Shown piece by piece: positions 31,885-41,463 of a stretch of DNA of 64,000 nt. Origin of the DNA: CAWDDG01 sp963801065 (GTDB lineage: Bacteria > Actinomycetota > Actinomycetes > Jiangellales > Jiangellaceae); the NCBI GenBank assembly GCA_963801065.1, contig CAWDDG010000008.1, positions 558,001-622,000 of the forward strand. The letters run 5' to 3'. How positions within the stretch are numbered: position 1 is the stretch's first letter; each line of letters begins with the position of its first letter. The notes beneath the pieces were generated by a model. That model saw only the letters and a list, made by a program, of their open reading frames with translations, did not search any database and was not told the DNA's origin. Made by a program: the position numbers and the translations under genes.

Positions 31885-32882
31885 GCCGCGCCGCGGTGTT
31901 CGGCACCGGGTCGTGGGGCACGGCGTTCGCGCTCGTGCTGGCCGACGCCGGCACCGACGTGATCATGTGGGGCCGCCGCCGGGAGCTGTGCGACGCCATC
32001 AACCGCACCCGCCGGAACCCCGACTACCTCCCTGAGGTTGAGCTGCCTCCCGCCGTGCGAGCGACGCCCGATCCCGCCGCCGCGACCGCAGGCGCCGACA
32101 TGGTCGTGCTCGCCGTGCCGTCGCAGACGTTGCGGGAGAACCTCACGGCCTGGGTGCCGTCGATGCCTGCCCGAGCCGTGCTCGTCAGCCTCATGAAAGG
32201 CATCGAGCTCGGCTCGGCCAAGCGAATGAGCGAGGTGATCGGCGAGGTCGCCGGCGTCGGCGCCGACCAGGTCGCCGTCGTGTCCGGACCCAACCTGGCC
32301 GGTGAGATCGCGCAACGCCAACCCGCGGCCAGCGTGGTCGCCTGCGTCGACGAGGCGGTGGCCCAGCAGATACAGACGGCGTGCCACTCGCCGAACTTCC
32401 GCCCCTACACGAACACCGACGTGGTGGGTACGGAACTCGGCGGCACGGTCAAGAACGTCATCGCCCTCGCCGTCGGGATGGCGGCCGGCCTCGGCTTCGG
32501 GGACAACTCCCGGGCCAGCGTCATCACCCGTGGGCTGGCCGAGACCGCCCGCCTGGGAGCGGCGCTGGGAGCCGACCCGTTCACCTTCTCCGGCCTGGCC
32601 GGCCTGGGCGATCTCGTGGCTACCTGCTCGTCGCCGCTGTCACGTAACCGTACGTTCGGCGAGAAGCTCGGTCGGGGCCTTTCCGTAGCCGAGATCGCAG
32701 GTTCCACCAGACAGGTGGCCGAGGGCGTGAAGTCGTGCGAGTCGGTGTTGGACCTGGCGCGGCGCGTCGGCGTCGACATGCCGATCGTCGAGCACGTCAC
32801 CTACGTCGTTCGAGGCGAGATGACGCCGATGGAGATGCTGCGCAGCCTCGTCACCCGTACGGCCAAGCCGGAGCGCCACTGA
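31881..32882 (+). CDS. gpsA: glycerol-3-phosphate dehydrogenase [NAD(P)+]
   Basis: A 333-residue enzyme that makes glycerol-3-phosphate for lipids. Motifs: AVFGTGSWGTAFALVLADAG, VLAVPSQTLREN, SLMKGIEL, VVSGPNLAGEIAQRQPAA, the catalytic Lys in TELGGTVKNVIALAVGMAAGLGFGDNSRASVITRGLAE, and TFSGLAGLGDLVATC. GTG start overlaps the plsC stop by four bases. Confidence 0.97.
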   Translation: MSRAAVFGTGSWGTAFALVLADAGTDVIMWGRRRELCDAINRTRRNPDYLPEVELPPAVRATPDPAAATAGADMVVLAVPSQTLRENLTAWVPSMPARAVLVSLMKGIELGSAKRMSEVIGEVAGVGADQVAVVSGPNLAGEIAQRQPAASVVACVDEAVAQQIQTACHSPNFRPYTNTDVVGTELGGTVKNVIALAVGMAAGLGFGDNSRASVITRGLAETARLGAALGADPFTFSGLAGLGDLVATCSSPLSRNRTFGEKLGRGLSVAEIAGSTRQVAEGVKSCESVLDLARRVGVDMPIVEHVTYVVRGEMTPMEMLRSLVTRTAKPERH

Positions 32883-32896
32883 CCTTGGGTCGGGAG

Positions 32897-33097
32897 GGCG
32901 CGGGAATGGCAGGACGCTCCGTTGGCGCGGGAATGCCAGGACGCTCCGTTGGCGCGGGAATGCCAGGACGCTCCGGCGGGCTCCGCGAATCGTGGCCGAG
33001 AAGCATGCCACGATTCGCTCTTTAGACGCCCGCCTACGGTCCTGCCATTCCCGCGCCTCGTGGTGGAGCCCGCCTACGGTCCTGCCATTCCCGCGGC
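32897..33097. repeat. extragenic repeat cluster: three direct 27-bp units and two inverted copies
   Basis: Direct units start at 32897, 32924 and 32951, each GGCGCGGGAATGSCAGGACGC plus CTCCGTT or a close variant. Two units in reverse orientation (CGCCTACGGTCCTGCCATTCC followed by CGCG) lie at 33031-33057 and 33071-33097. The cores GCGGGAAT..CAGGAC and GTCCTG..ATTCCCGC are complementary, so long hairpins can form. Located between gpsA and a convergent gene. Confidence 0.9.
32985..33023 (+). terminator. intrinsic terminator after gpsA
   Basis: GCGAATCGTGGC (32985-32996) pairs perfectly with GCCACGATTCGC (33007-33018) over a 10-base loop, followed by TCTTT. It sits in the middle of the extragenic repeat cluster and should end the plsC-gpsA transcript. 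Confidence 0.85.
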
Positions 33098-33116
33098 TAC
33101 GTTGCGGCTAACCCGC

Positions 33117-34236
33117 CTACGTCGCAGTTCCTAGGGCGCGGTCGAGGTCGGTCCAGAGGTCGTCGACGTCCTCGATGCCGACCGACAGGCGCACCAGGCT
33201 CTGGGGGACGGACGGGCTCTCCTCTGGCCAACGGCGACGTCGTTCGAGCGTCGACTCCACGCCACCGAGGCTGGTCGCCGCCACCCACAGTGACGTCGAA
33301 CGGCACAAGGTGTCGGCAGCGGCCACGCCACCACGCGGTTCGACGGCGATCATCGCGCCGAACCCGCGCATCTGCACCGACGCGCGGGCGTGGCCAGGAT
33401 CGTCGGGCAGGCCGGGATACCGGACCCGCTCGACGCCTGGATGTGCCGCCAGGCGTCCTGCCAGGACGGATGCGTTGTGCTGGGCGCGCTCGACCCGCAG
33501 GTGCAGTGTCCGGAGCCCGCGGAGCGCGATCCACGCCTCGACCGGACCGGGGACCGCGCCCCGAAGCGTACGGTGACCGACGACATGGTCATGGAGCGGC
33601 TCGTCGCGGGTGACAACCGCACCCAGCAGGACGTCAGAGTGTCCGGCGAGGTATTTCGTGACGCTGTGCACGACGATGTCGGCGCCGAGGTCGAGAGGCC
33701 GCTGGTTCAGAGGCGTCGCGAGCGTGTTGTCGGCGCAGGTGCGGATGTCTCGCTCGCGGGCCGCCGAGAACAGGGCCGAAAGGTCCGCCACCTCCAGCAT
33801 CGGATTGGTCGGCGACTCGACCCACAACAGCGTCGCGCGGTCGAGCGCGGCGACGGTCTGCTCGGTGTCGGCGATGTCGACACGCCGTACCTCGTATCCG
33901 CGAGCGACGCTCAGCTCCGCCAGCAGTTCCAGCGTCCCGCTGTATGCATGCCGGGGCGCCACGACGACGGCACCGTCCGGCAACGGGTCGAGGACCGATG
34001 CCACGGCACCCATGCCCGAAGCGAAGGCGACGGCGCGGCCGCCCTCGAGGGCACCGATCGCCTCCTGCAACGCCGTCCAGGTGGGGTTGCCCTCCCGCGA
34101 GTACCCGATCCGGCCGCCCTCGGCAAAGGTCGACGTGAGAATTGGTGATACGGACAACGGCTCACCGGGTGCTCGGTGCCGGACGCCCGGCGTGGACGGC
34201 GATCGTGGCGGGTGCGAAAGCGTGATGGTCGGCCAT
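33117..34236 (-). pseudogene. cystathionine gamma-synthase/gamma-lyase-like PLP gene with frameshift
   Basis: Trans-sulfuration family. The start ATG 34236 reads ADHHAFAPATIAVHAGRPAP, then hits a stop. The next frame continues GEPLSVSPILTSTFAEGG, YSREGNPTWTALQEAIGALEGGRAVAFASGMGA, the PLP Lys in VHSVTKYLAGHSDVLLGA, and VRLSVGIEDVDDLWTDLDRAL to 33117. One extra G on the plus strand in the GGG at 34167-34169 explains the break; removing it restores about 373 residues. All catalytic motifs are intact, so a sequencing error is as likely as recent inactivation. Alternative starts inside the long frame lack the N-terminus. Confidence 0.85.
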
Positions 34237-34277
34237 GCGCCCGATTCTGACGGCCAGGAGCGGGTAGGGTCGCGCCG

Positions 34278-35400
34278 GTGAGCGAGCACGAGCCCCGCCG
34301 AGTCCGGGTCGCCGTCGTCTTCGGCGGCCGGAGCTCCGAGCACGCGATCTCGTGCGTGACCGCCGGCAGTGTGCTGCAGGTGATCGACCACGAGCGGTAC
34401 GACGTGGTGCCGATCGGCATCACATCGAAGGGGCGCTGGGTACTCGGTGCGGGCGATCCCGCGCGGCTGGCGATCACGGACGGCCGGCTCCCCGAGGTGG
34501 CCGACGAGGGCGGCACCGTCGTGTTGCCGAGCACACCGGGCTCGGCGGAGCTCACGGTGTGCGAGCCGGGCGACGTGCCGCACGCCATCGGTGAGGTCGA
34601 CGTCGTCCTTCCGCTGCTTGCACGGCCCGTACGGCGAGGACGGCACGCTGCAGGGGCTGCTCGAGCTCGCGGGCGTCCCCTACGTGGGATCCGGCGTGCT
34701 GGCCTCGGCGGTCGGGATGGACAAGCACTTCATGAAGCTGGTGCTGGCTGCGAGCGGCCTTCCGGTCTGCCGCCACGTACTGGTCGAGCCCGGGGCGTGG
34801 GAGTCGCAGCAGGACCGGGTCGCTGCCGACGTGGCGCGGCTTGGCTGGCCGGTCTTCGTCAAGCCCGCGCGGGCGGGATCCAGCGTGGGCATCACGAAGG
34901 TGAACGGCCCGGGAGGGCTCGAGGGGGCCTTGCTGGAGGCCCGGCGGCACGATCCCAAGGTGATCGTCGAGGAGGCGGTCCGCGGTCGCGAGGTCGAGTG
35001 CGGCGTTCTCGAAGGGCGCACGGGCGCCCCACCCGACACGAGTGTCGTCGGTGAGATCAGAGTCGACCAGACCCACGAGTTCTACGACTTCGACGCCAAG
35101 TACCTCGACGAGGAGCACGTCGCGCTGGACGTGCCCGCCGACCTGCGAACCGAGGTCGCCGACCAGGTTCGCGCGATGGCAGCCCAAGCATTTCGGGCGC
35201 TTTCCTGCGAGGGCCTCGCCCGCGTCGACTTCTTCCTCCGCGACGACGGCTCGCTCCTGGTCAACGAGGTCAACACGATGCCGGGTTTCACGCCCACCTC
35301 GATGTTCCCGCTGCTGTGGGCGGCCACCGGCCTCGACTACCCCGGGCTCGTCGACCGCCTGCTGACGACGGCGCTGGCCCGCCCGACCGGCCTGCGCTAG
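34278..35400 (+). pseudogene. ddl: D-alanine--D-alanine ligase with frameshift
   Basis: Essential cell-wall enzyme. The N-terminal frame from GTG 34278 reads RVRVAVVFGGRSSEHAISCVTAGSV to EVDVVLPLL. The C-terminal frame reads HGPYGEDGTLQGLLELAGVPYVGSGVLASAVGMDKHFMKLVL, WPVFVKPARAGSSVGITKV, EFYDFDAKYLDEEHV and LVNEVNTMPGFTPTSMFP. One extra T at about 34618 (CTGCTTGCACGG) breaks the gene. Restored, it would be about 373 residues. No other ddl is in the window, so an assembly error is the best guess; a true break would need a second copy. Confidence 0.9.
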
Positions 35401-35518
35401 CGCCGCGAGCGACAGGGTGTGGCCGAACGCGGAGCGGGCGTCTGACTAGAAAGCGATCCACGGCATGCGTCACCGCCATGGATCGCGGAGCCCGCGCAGC
35501 GTTCGGCCATACCCTGCG

Positions 35519-36004
35519 TCAGAGGTCGTTCGCCGTGATCGCGGGGGACAGGTCGGCGAGGACCTCGGCCTCGGGAGCGTAGTCGTCGGGGACGGCCACT
35601 TCGACGAACGGTTCGCGGTCGGCGACGGTGAAGAAGGTGCCGCCCTCCCCGTCGACGGGCAGCCAGCCGATGCCGTCGACGTCCAGCAGTTGAGCGTCGG
35701 GACGGTACTCGCCCGGGAGTTCGACGCCACAGCGGAGCACGATCGGCGGCTCGCCCCATGCGGCGACGCCCGGAGGTTCGGACTCGACGTCGCGCCGCAC
35801 GGCGTCAGACACCACGTCGGGCAGATCCTCGACGAGCGCGGCGCAGGCTTGTTCGGTGCCCGGCGAGACGTCGTACTGCTCGACGTCGACGGCACCGAAG
35901 CCGCAGCCGAACAGGATGAGCATGCCGACGCCCGCGGCGCCGATGCTGAGCGGGCGCGGCGGGCGTCGGCGTGCGGACGTCGTCAGATGTGGACGACCGG
36001 GCAC
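35519..36004 (-). CDS. DUF3515-family membrane/lipoprotein-like protein
   Basis: About 161 residues. An N-terminal hydrophobic segment (SIGAAGVGMLILFGCGF) is followed by an extracytoplasmic domain with conserved CAALVEDLPDVVSDAVRRDV, WGEPPIVLRCGVELP and WLPVDGEGGTFFTVADREPFVEVAVPDDY, typical of DUF3515. The function is unknown. The GTG start at 36004 overlaps the end of the Lrp-type gene by 22 bases. The ddl/DUF3515/Lrp/thiL order is common in actinobacteria. Confidence 0.8.
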   Translation of the reverse strand: MPGRPHLTTSARRRPPRPLSIGAAGVGMLILFGCGFGAVDVEQYDVSPGTEQACAALVEDLPDVVSDAVRRDVESEPPGVAAWGEPPIVLRCGVELPGEYRPDAQLLDVDGIGWLPVDGEGGTFFTVADREPFVEVAVPDDYAPEAEVLADLSPAITANDL

Positions 36005-36219
36005 GTCAGGGTGCGGGTGATGCCCTCGACGCCCTGGACGCGGGCGACCACGAGCTTGCCGAGTTCGTCGACGTTGCGGGCCTCGGCACGGACGATGACG
36101 TCGTACGGACCCGTGACGTCCTCCGCGAGGGTCACGCCATCTATCTCGGCGATCTCGTGCGCAACGTCGGCCGCCTTGCCGACCTCGGTCTGGATGAGGA
36201 TGTAGGCCTGGACCACCAC
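35983..36219 (-). CDS. Lrp/AsnC ligand-binding (RAM) domain protein
   Basis: A 78-residue protein consisting only of the RAM domain: VVVQAYILIQTEVGKAADVAHEIAEIDGVTLAEDVTGPYDVIVRAEARNVDELGKLVVARVQGVEGITRTLTCPVV. It has no DNA-binding helix-turn-helix, so it may sense amino acids and modify a partner Lrp protein. GTG 36219 is chosen because GGAGG lies at 36226-36230 on the coding strand. Divergent from thiL. Confidence 0.85.
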   Translation of the reverse strand: MVVQAYILIQTEVGKAADVAHEIAEIDGVTLAEDVTGPYDVIVRAEARNVDELGKLVVARVQGVEGITRTLTCPVVHI

Positions 36220-36301
36220 GCGCGTCCTCCAAACTCCTGGGCGAAGATGTCGGGAACGTCGCGGCAAACCTACAGCCTGTCCCGATCATCGAGGGAGTTC
36301 C

Positions 36302-37246
36302 ATGTCCGAGAAGGTCGCCGACCTCGGCGAGTTCGGGCTCATCGCTGCCGTCACGGCGAGGCTGCCGCAGGGACCGGGCGTGCTGGTCGGGCCCGGTGAC
36401 GACGCAGCGGTCGTGGCGGCCGCGGACTCCCGGGTGGTCGTGACGACGGACCTGCTCGTCGAGAACCGGCACTTTCGCCGCGCCTGGTCCGCAGCGGCCG
36501 ACGTCGGATGCAAGGCGGCGGCCCAGAACCTGGCCGACGTGGCGGCGATGGGCGCCGTGCCGACGGCCGTGCTTGTCGGCCTCGGCGTGCCACCTGATTT
36601 GCCGGTCGACTGGGTGCTCGGTCTCGCGGACGGCCTGCGGGAGGAGTGCGAACCGCTCGGCGTCTCCGTCGTGGGCGGCGACGTGGTGCGGGCCGACGTC
36701 GTGGTGGTTGCGGTGACGGCGCTGGGAGACCTCCGAGGGAGGGCGCCGGTCACGCGTGCAGGTGCCCGGCCGGGCGACGTCGTCGCCGTCTGCGGACGCC
36801 TGGGTTGGGCGGAAGCCGGGTTCCGCGTGCTGTCCAGGGGGTTCCGCTCACCCCGCGTGCTGGTCGAGGCCCATCGCCGCCCGCAGGTGCCCTACGACGC
36901 AGGACCCGAGGCAGCGACACTCGGGGCGACCGCGATGTGCGATGTCAGCGATGGCTTGCTGGCCGATCTCGGACACGTGGCGCTGGCCAGCGGCGTGGCG
37001 ATCGACCTGGACCCAGAATCCTTCGACGTGCCGGACCCGATCCGTGACGCGGCGGCGGCGCTCGGCGCGCAGCCCTTCGATTGGATCGTCACCGGTGGCG
37101 AGGACAACGCGTTGGCGGCGACGTTCCCGTCGTCCGTCGACCTGCCGCCGCGCTGGCGGGTCGTGGGACGGGTGTCGTCAGGCGACGGGGTAACCGTTGC
37201 CGGCGCGCCCTACGAGGGCGAGTCCGGACACGCGCACTTCCGCTGA
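36302..37246 (+). CDS. thiL: thiamine-monophosphate kinase
   Basis: A 314-residue AIR-synthase-fold kinase making thiamine diphosphate. Motifs: VGPGDDAAVV, VTTDLLVENRHFRRAWSAAADVGCKAAAQNLADVAAMGAVPTAVLVGLGVP, VGGDVVRADVVVVAVTALG, DVSDGLLADLGHVALASG and VTGGEDNALAATF. The ATP/metal-binding Asp residues are kept. ATG at 36302 with GAGGGAG upstream. Confidence 0.94.
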   Translation: MSEKVADLGEFGLIAAVTARLPQGPGVLVGPGDDAAVVAAADSRVVVTTDLLVENRHFRRAWSAAADVGCKAAAQNLADVAAMGAVPTAVLVGLGVPPDLPVDWVLGLADGLREECEPLGVSVVGGDVVRADVVVVAVTALGDLRGRAPVTRAGARPGDVVAVCGRLGWAEAGFRVLSRGFRSPRVLVEAHRRPQVPYDAGPEAATLGATAMCDVSDGLLADLGHVALASGVAIDLDPESFDVPDPIRDAAAALGAQPFDWIVTGGEDNALAATFPSSVDLPPRWRVVGRVSSGDGVTVAGAPYEGESGHAHFR

Positions 37247-37281
37247 GGGCGGACGAGACGCCGCGCCCGCGCGAGGCGGTC

Positions 37282-37467
37282 TCAGCGCGTGACCTTGCCG
37301 GCCTTGAGGCAGGACGTGCAGACGTTGAGCCGCTTCGGGGTGCCGTTGACGACCGCGCGCACGGACTGGATGTTGGGGTTCCAGCGGCGAGGGGTCCGGC
37401 GGTGCGAGTGCGAGATCGAGTTGCCGAAGCCCGGGCGCTTGCCGCAGACGTCGCAGGTGGCAGCCAC
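37282..37467 (-). CDS. rpmB: 50S ribosomal protein L28
   Basis: A 61-residue L28: AATCDVCGKRPGFGNSISHSHRRTPRRWNPNIQSVRAVVNGTPKRLNVCTSCLKAGKV. It keeps both Cys pairs (CDVC and CTSC), so it is the zinc-binding C+ form. GTG start at 37467. Transcribed away from the DAK-type gene. Confidence 0.97.
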   Translation of the reverse strand: MAATCDVCGKRPGFGNSISHSHRRTPRRWNPNIQSVRAVVNGTPKRLNVCTSCLKAGKVTR

Positions 37468-37665
37468 GGGGACTCCTAGCTCACGAGGATGTCGGTACCA
37501 AAGGAATGGTGCGCCCGGGCGGGATCCCGCCACGGGCAACCGCAACAGAGTACCCGGTCCGGCACTCGGATCCCAAACCAACGAGCGCCGTCGACGAGCC
37601 CGGCCGGTCGGGCCGGGCGGCTACCCTCCACGCCAGGATGCCGAGTGCAGGGAAGGATGGCTGGC

Positions 37666-39282
37666 GTGGAGCCGGTGCTGGACGCGCGAGTCGTGCTCCG
37701 CTGGTGCCGCGCTGCGCTGGCCGGCTTGGCCGCGGCGCGCGAGGAGATCGACGCGCTCAACGTGTATCCCGTTCCCGACGGCGACACGGGTACCAACCTC
37801 TACCTGACCCTCGAATCGGCGACCGAGGCCGCCGAGCAGGTCTGCGCCGACGCCCCGGCGTCGGAGATCGGGCCGGTTCTGCGCGCCGTCGCGCGCGGTG
37901 CCCTCCTCGGCGCTCGCGGCAACTCCGGGGTGATCCTGTCGCAGATGCTGCGTGGCGTGGCCGAGGTGCTCGGACACCCCGACGGATCGCGCTCGGAGCC
38001 CGTCGCACTCGCCGACGCGCTGACCAGGGCTGCCGACGTCGGCTACGCGGCGGTCGCCACCCCCGTCGAAGGCACCATCCTCACCGTGGCACGCGCGGCC
38101 GCGGATGCCGCCCACGTCACCGCTCACGAGGACGGCGCCACCCTGCCGCGGGTCGCACTGGCCGCTGCCCGGTCCGCTCGTGAGGCGCTGGCCCGCACGC
38201 CCGACCAGCTCGAGATCCTGCGCAACGCGGGGGTCGTCGACGCAGGTGGGCGGGGCCTCACGGTCGTACTCGACGCGTTCGACACCGTCCTGACCGGACG
38301 TCGGCCGCTTGCGTACCCGCGGACCGTCACCGGGCACACCGTGCCCGCGGTCGAGGTCGCCGACCAGAGCTCTGCGGCACCCGCTTACGAGGTGATGTAC
38401 CTGCTCGATGCCGAGGACGACGCGATCCCGGCGCTCAAGGCGACGCTGAAGCCGTTGGGCGACTCGCTGATCGTCGTGGGCGGCGACCCGCTGTGGAACG
38501 TGCACGTCCACGTCGACGACGTCGGGGCCGCGATCGAAGCCGGGGTGGTCGCGGGCCGTCCGCACCGCATCCGCGTCACACACCTGGCCGACCAGGTCGT
38601 CCGTCCCGCCATTTCAGCGACCGGGCGGGCCGTCGTTGCATTCGCTGCGGGCGACGGGCTGGCTGCGTTGTTCGAGTCGGCCGGGGCAACCGTCGTCCGC
38701 ACGCCCGTCGGCCGTCGCCCGTCGACGGCCGAGATGCTCCGAGCCGTCCGTAGCAGCGGCGCCGGGGAGGTGGTCATCCTGCCCAACGAGCGCGACGGCG
38801 TTCCGGTCGCCGAAGCTGCCGCCGCGGAGGCTAGGGCGGAGGGCCTGCGGGTCGCGGTCATCCCGACCCGGGCCCAGGTCCAGGGCATCGCCGCCACGGC
38901 GGTCCACGAGCCGGCGCGGGCGTTCGACGCCGACGTGGTCGCCATGACGACGGCGGCCGGGCACACCCGGCACGGCGCCGTGACGATCGCCGCCCGCGAA
39001 GCCGTCACGTCGGCAGGGGTCTGCAAGCCGGGCGACGTCCTCGGCGTGGTCGAGGGAGACTTCGTCGTCATCGGCGCCGACCTGCACACCGTGGCTGTCG
39101 ACGTCGTCGAACGCATGCTCGCCGCGGGCGGTGAGCTCGTCACGCTGGTCACGGGCGCCGAGGCGGAGGCGACTCTGGCTGACGGCGTGGTCGAGACCGT
39201 GCACCGTGTGCATCCCGAGATCGACACCCTCGTGTACGAGGGCGGCCAGCCGCGATACCCGCTGCTGATCGGGGTGGAGTGA
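37666..39282 (+). CDS. DAK-phosphatase/FakA-like protein (dihydroxyacetone kinase domain)
   Basis: About 538 residues. An N-terminal DAK2/DhaL domain (INVYPVPDGDTGTNLYLT-type motif, here LNVYPVPDGDTGTNLYLTLESA; ALLGARGNSGVILSQMLRG; GTILTVARAAAD; ILRNAGVVDAGGRGLTVVLDAF) is followed by a FakA-type middle/C-terminal region (DSLIVVGGDPLWNVHVHVDD). FakA proteins phosphorylate fatty acids bound to FakB (DegV). No DegV gene is next to it. GTG 37666 fits AGGGAAGG at 37649-37656; ATG 37657 is the alternative. Located ahead of recG as in other actinobacteria. Confidence 0.88.
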   Translation: MEPVLDARVVLRWCRAALAGLAAAREEIDALNVYPVPDGDTGTNLYLTLESATEAAEQVCADAPASEIGPVLRAVARGALLGARGNSGVILSQMLRGVAEVLGHPDGSRSEPVALADALTRAADVGYAAVATPVEGTILTVARAAADAAHVTAHEDGATLPRVALAAARSAREALARTPDQLEILRNAGVVDAGGRGLTVVLDAFDTVLTGRRPLAYPRTVTGHTVPAVEVADQSSAAPAYEVMYLLDAEDDAIPALKATLKPLGDSLIVVGGDPLWNVHVHVDDVGAAIEAGVVAGRPHRIRVTHLADQVVRPAISATGRAVVAFAAGDGLAALFESAGATVVRTPVGRRPSTAEMLRAVRSSGAGEVVILPNERDGVPVAEAAAAEARAEGLRVAVIPTRAQVQGIAATAVHEPARAFDADVVAMTTAAGHTRHGAVTIAAREAVTSAGVCKPGDVLGVVEGDFVVIGADLHTVAVDVVERMLAAGGELVTLVTGAEAEATLADGVVETVHRVHPEIDTLVYEGGQPRYPLLIGVE

Positions 39283-41459
39283 TGCCGGCCGCGTGGGACG
39301 AGCCGCTGGAGAAGGTGTTGGGCCGCCAGACCGCGAAGGCGCTGGCCTCCGGCCTCGACCTGTACACGGTCGGCGATCTCATGCGCCACTATCCGCGCCG
39401 GTACGCCGAGCGCGGCGAGCTCACCGACCTCGACTCGCTGCGGCTCGACGAGCACGTCACGGTGCTCGCCATGGTCGACGAGGTCAAGACCCGGCGCATG
39501 AAGAGCCGCCGGGGTGGGATCACGGAGGTCGTCGTCACCGACGGCAGCGGGCGCCTGGTGCTCACGTTCTTCAACCAGCCGTGGCGGGAACGCGACCTCC
39601 AACGCGGGCGGATCGGCCTGTTCGCCGGCAAGGTCGGCGTCTACCGGCGCCATCGCCAGCTCGCTCACCCCGACTACGTCCTCCTGCCGGAGGGCAGTGA
39701 CGTGAACGCAGCGGCCGAGGAGTTCGCCGACGAGCTGATCCCCGTCTACGCGGCCACGGCGAGTCTCGCCTCGTGGAAGATCATGCAGTCGGTACGCGTG
39801 GTCCTCGACACACTCGGCGCAGTGCCAGACCCCATCCCACCCGAGATCCGGCGGCGGCTGGGGCTGATGGACGCCGGCGCGGCGCTGCGTACCGTGCACC
39901 GGCCGGCTTCGCGGGAGGACGTCGAGCGGGCGCGGCACCGGCTACGGTTCGAGGAAGCGTTCGTCCTCCAGGTCGAGCTGGCCCGCCGCCGTGAGTCGGC
40001 GGCCGCCCTGCCCGCGGTTCCGCGCAAGCCGGAACCGGGCGGCCTGGTGGACGCCTTCGACGCCCGGCTGCCGTTCCGGCTGACCGACGGCCAGGTCCGG
40101 GTCGGCGGTGAGATCGCCGCCGACCTCGCCCGCGACCATCCGATGCACCGGCTCCTGCAGGGCGAGGTCGGCACCGGGAAGACGGTCGTCTCGCTGCGGG
40201 CCATGCTGGCCGTCGTCGACACCGGAGGCCAGGCGGCTCTACTGGCGCCGACCGAGGTGCTGGCGCAGCAGCACCACCGGTCATTGACCGAGCTGATGGG
40301 TCCGCTGGCCGAGCGTGGCCTGCTCGGGGGCTCCGACGTCGGCACCCGGGTGGCGCTCCTCACCGGCTCGATGGGTACTGCGGCCCGGCGAGAGGCGTTG
40401 CTCGACGCCGTCTCCGGTGAGGCCGGCATCGTCGTCGGCACGCATGCGCTGCTCGAGGAACGGGTCCAGTTCGCCGACCTGGGCATGGTCGTCGTGGACG
40501 AACAGCACAGGTTCGGCGTCGAGCAGCGCTCGGCGCTGGCGTCGAAGGGCCCGGGTGACACTCGCCCGCACGTGTTGGTCATGACGGCGACCCCGATCCC
40601 ACGCACGGTGGCCATGACCGTCTTCGGCGACCTGTGGGTCTCGACGCTTCGTGAGCTGCCGGCCGGCCGCGCCGACGTCGTGACCCACGTCGTGCCGGTG
40701 GACGAGAAGCCGCACTACCTCGACCGTGCCTGGCAGCGGATCCGCGAGGAGGTCAGCAGCGGCCACCAGGTGTACATCGTCTGTCCCCGCATCGGCGGTG
40801 ACGCGGCAGAGCCGGACAGCGACAGCGTCGACATGGACTCCGGCCGCCGACCGATCGCCGTCCTCGATCTCGTGCAGATGCTGCGCGACGGCCCGCTCGC
40901 CGGTGTCGAGATCGGTGTCCTGCATGGCCGGCTCGCCCCCGATGCGAAGGACCAGGCGATGCGCCGGTTCACCACCGGAGAGGCGCCGGTCCTCGTGGCC
41001 ACGACCGTCATCGAGGTCGGCGTCGACGTGGCGACGGCGTCGACGATGGCGGTCATGGACGCCGACCGGTTCGGCGTCTCGCAGCTCCACCAGCTGCGAG
41101 GACGGATCGGGCGTGGCGACGTTCCTGGACTGTGCCTGCTGGTCACCGACTCCCCACCTGGCAGTCCGGCCCGGAAGCGGCTCGAGGCGGTCGCATCGAC
41201 CCGCGACGGCTTCGCGCTGTCGCGCGTCGACCTCGAGCAGCGTCGCGAGGGTGACATCCTCGGTGCGTCACAGTCCGGCCGGCGCTCGAGCCTGCGCCTG
41301 CTCTCCGTGATCCACCACGAGAACCTCATCCTGGCCGCGCGCGAGGCCGCCAGCCTCTACGTCGCGGACGATCCGGAGCTGCGGAGGTGGATCCCGCTCG
41401 CCGACGCCGTCGAGGCTCTGTCCGGCGACGAACGGGCCGACTACCTCGAGAAGGCGTGA
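39282..41459 (+). CDS. recG: ATP-dependent DNA helicase RecG
   Basis: A 725-residue branch-migration helicase. The N-terminal wedge/OB region (YPRRYAERGELTDLDSLRLDEHVTVLAMVDE) is followed by SF2 motifs: LLQGEVGTGKTVVSLRAML (I), LAPTEVLAQQH (Ia), VVDEQHRFGVEQR (II), LVMTATPIPRTVAMT (III), LLHGRL-type VLHGRLAPDAKDQAM, LVATTVIEVGVDVATAS (V), QLHQLRGRIGRG (VI). The ATG overlaps the stop of the DAK-type gene (TGATG). Confidence 0.96.
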   Translation: MPAAWDEPLEKVLGRQTAKALASGLDLYTVGDLMRHYPRRYAERGELTDLDSLRLDEHVTVLAMVDEVKTRRMKSRRGGITEVVVTDGSGRLVLTFFNQPWRERDLQRGRIGLFAGKVGVYRRHRQLAHPDYVLLPEGSDVNAAAEEFADELIPVYAATASLASWKIMQSVRVVLDTLGAVPDPIPPEIRRRLGLMDAGAALRTVHRPASREDVERARHRLRFEEAFVLQVELARRRESAAALPAVPRKPEPGGLVDAFDARLPFRLTDGQVRVGGEIAADLARDHPMHRLLQGEVGTGKTVVSLRAMLAVVDTGGQAALLAPTEVLAQQHHRSLTELMGPLAERGLLGGSDVGTRVALLTGSMGTAARREALLDAVSGEAGIVVGTHALLEERVQFADLGMVVVDEQHRFGVEQRSALASKGPGDTRPHVLVMTATPIPRTVAMTVFGDLWVSTLRELPAGRADVVTHVVPVDEKPHYLDRAWQRIREEVSSGHQVYIVCPRIGGDAAEPDSDSVDMDSGRRPIAVLDLVQMLRDGPLAGVEIGVLHGRLAPDAKDQAMRRFTTGEAPVLVATTVIEVGVDVATASTMAVMDADRFGVSQLHQLRGRIGRGDVPGLCLLVTDSPPGSPARKRLEAVASTRDGFALSRVDLEQRREGDILGASQSGRRSSLRLLSVIHHENLILAAREAASLYVADDPELRRWIPLADAVEALSGDERADYLEKA

Positions 41460-41463
41460 CGGC

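Noticed and set aside
32897..32977. Three direct 27-bp repeats as a possible CRISPR array
   Set aside because: The units are directly adjacent without spacers, and inverted copies follow; this is an extragenic repeat cluster.
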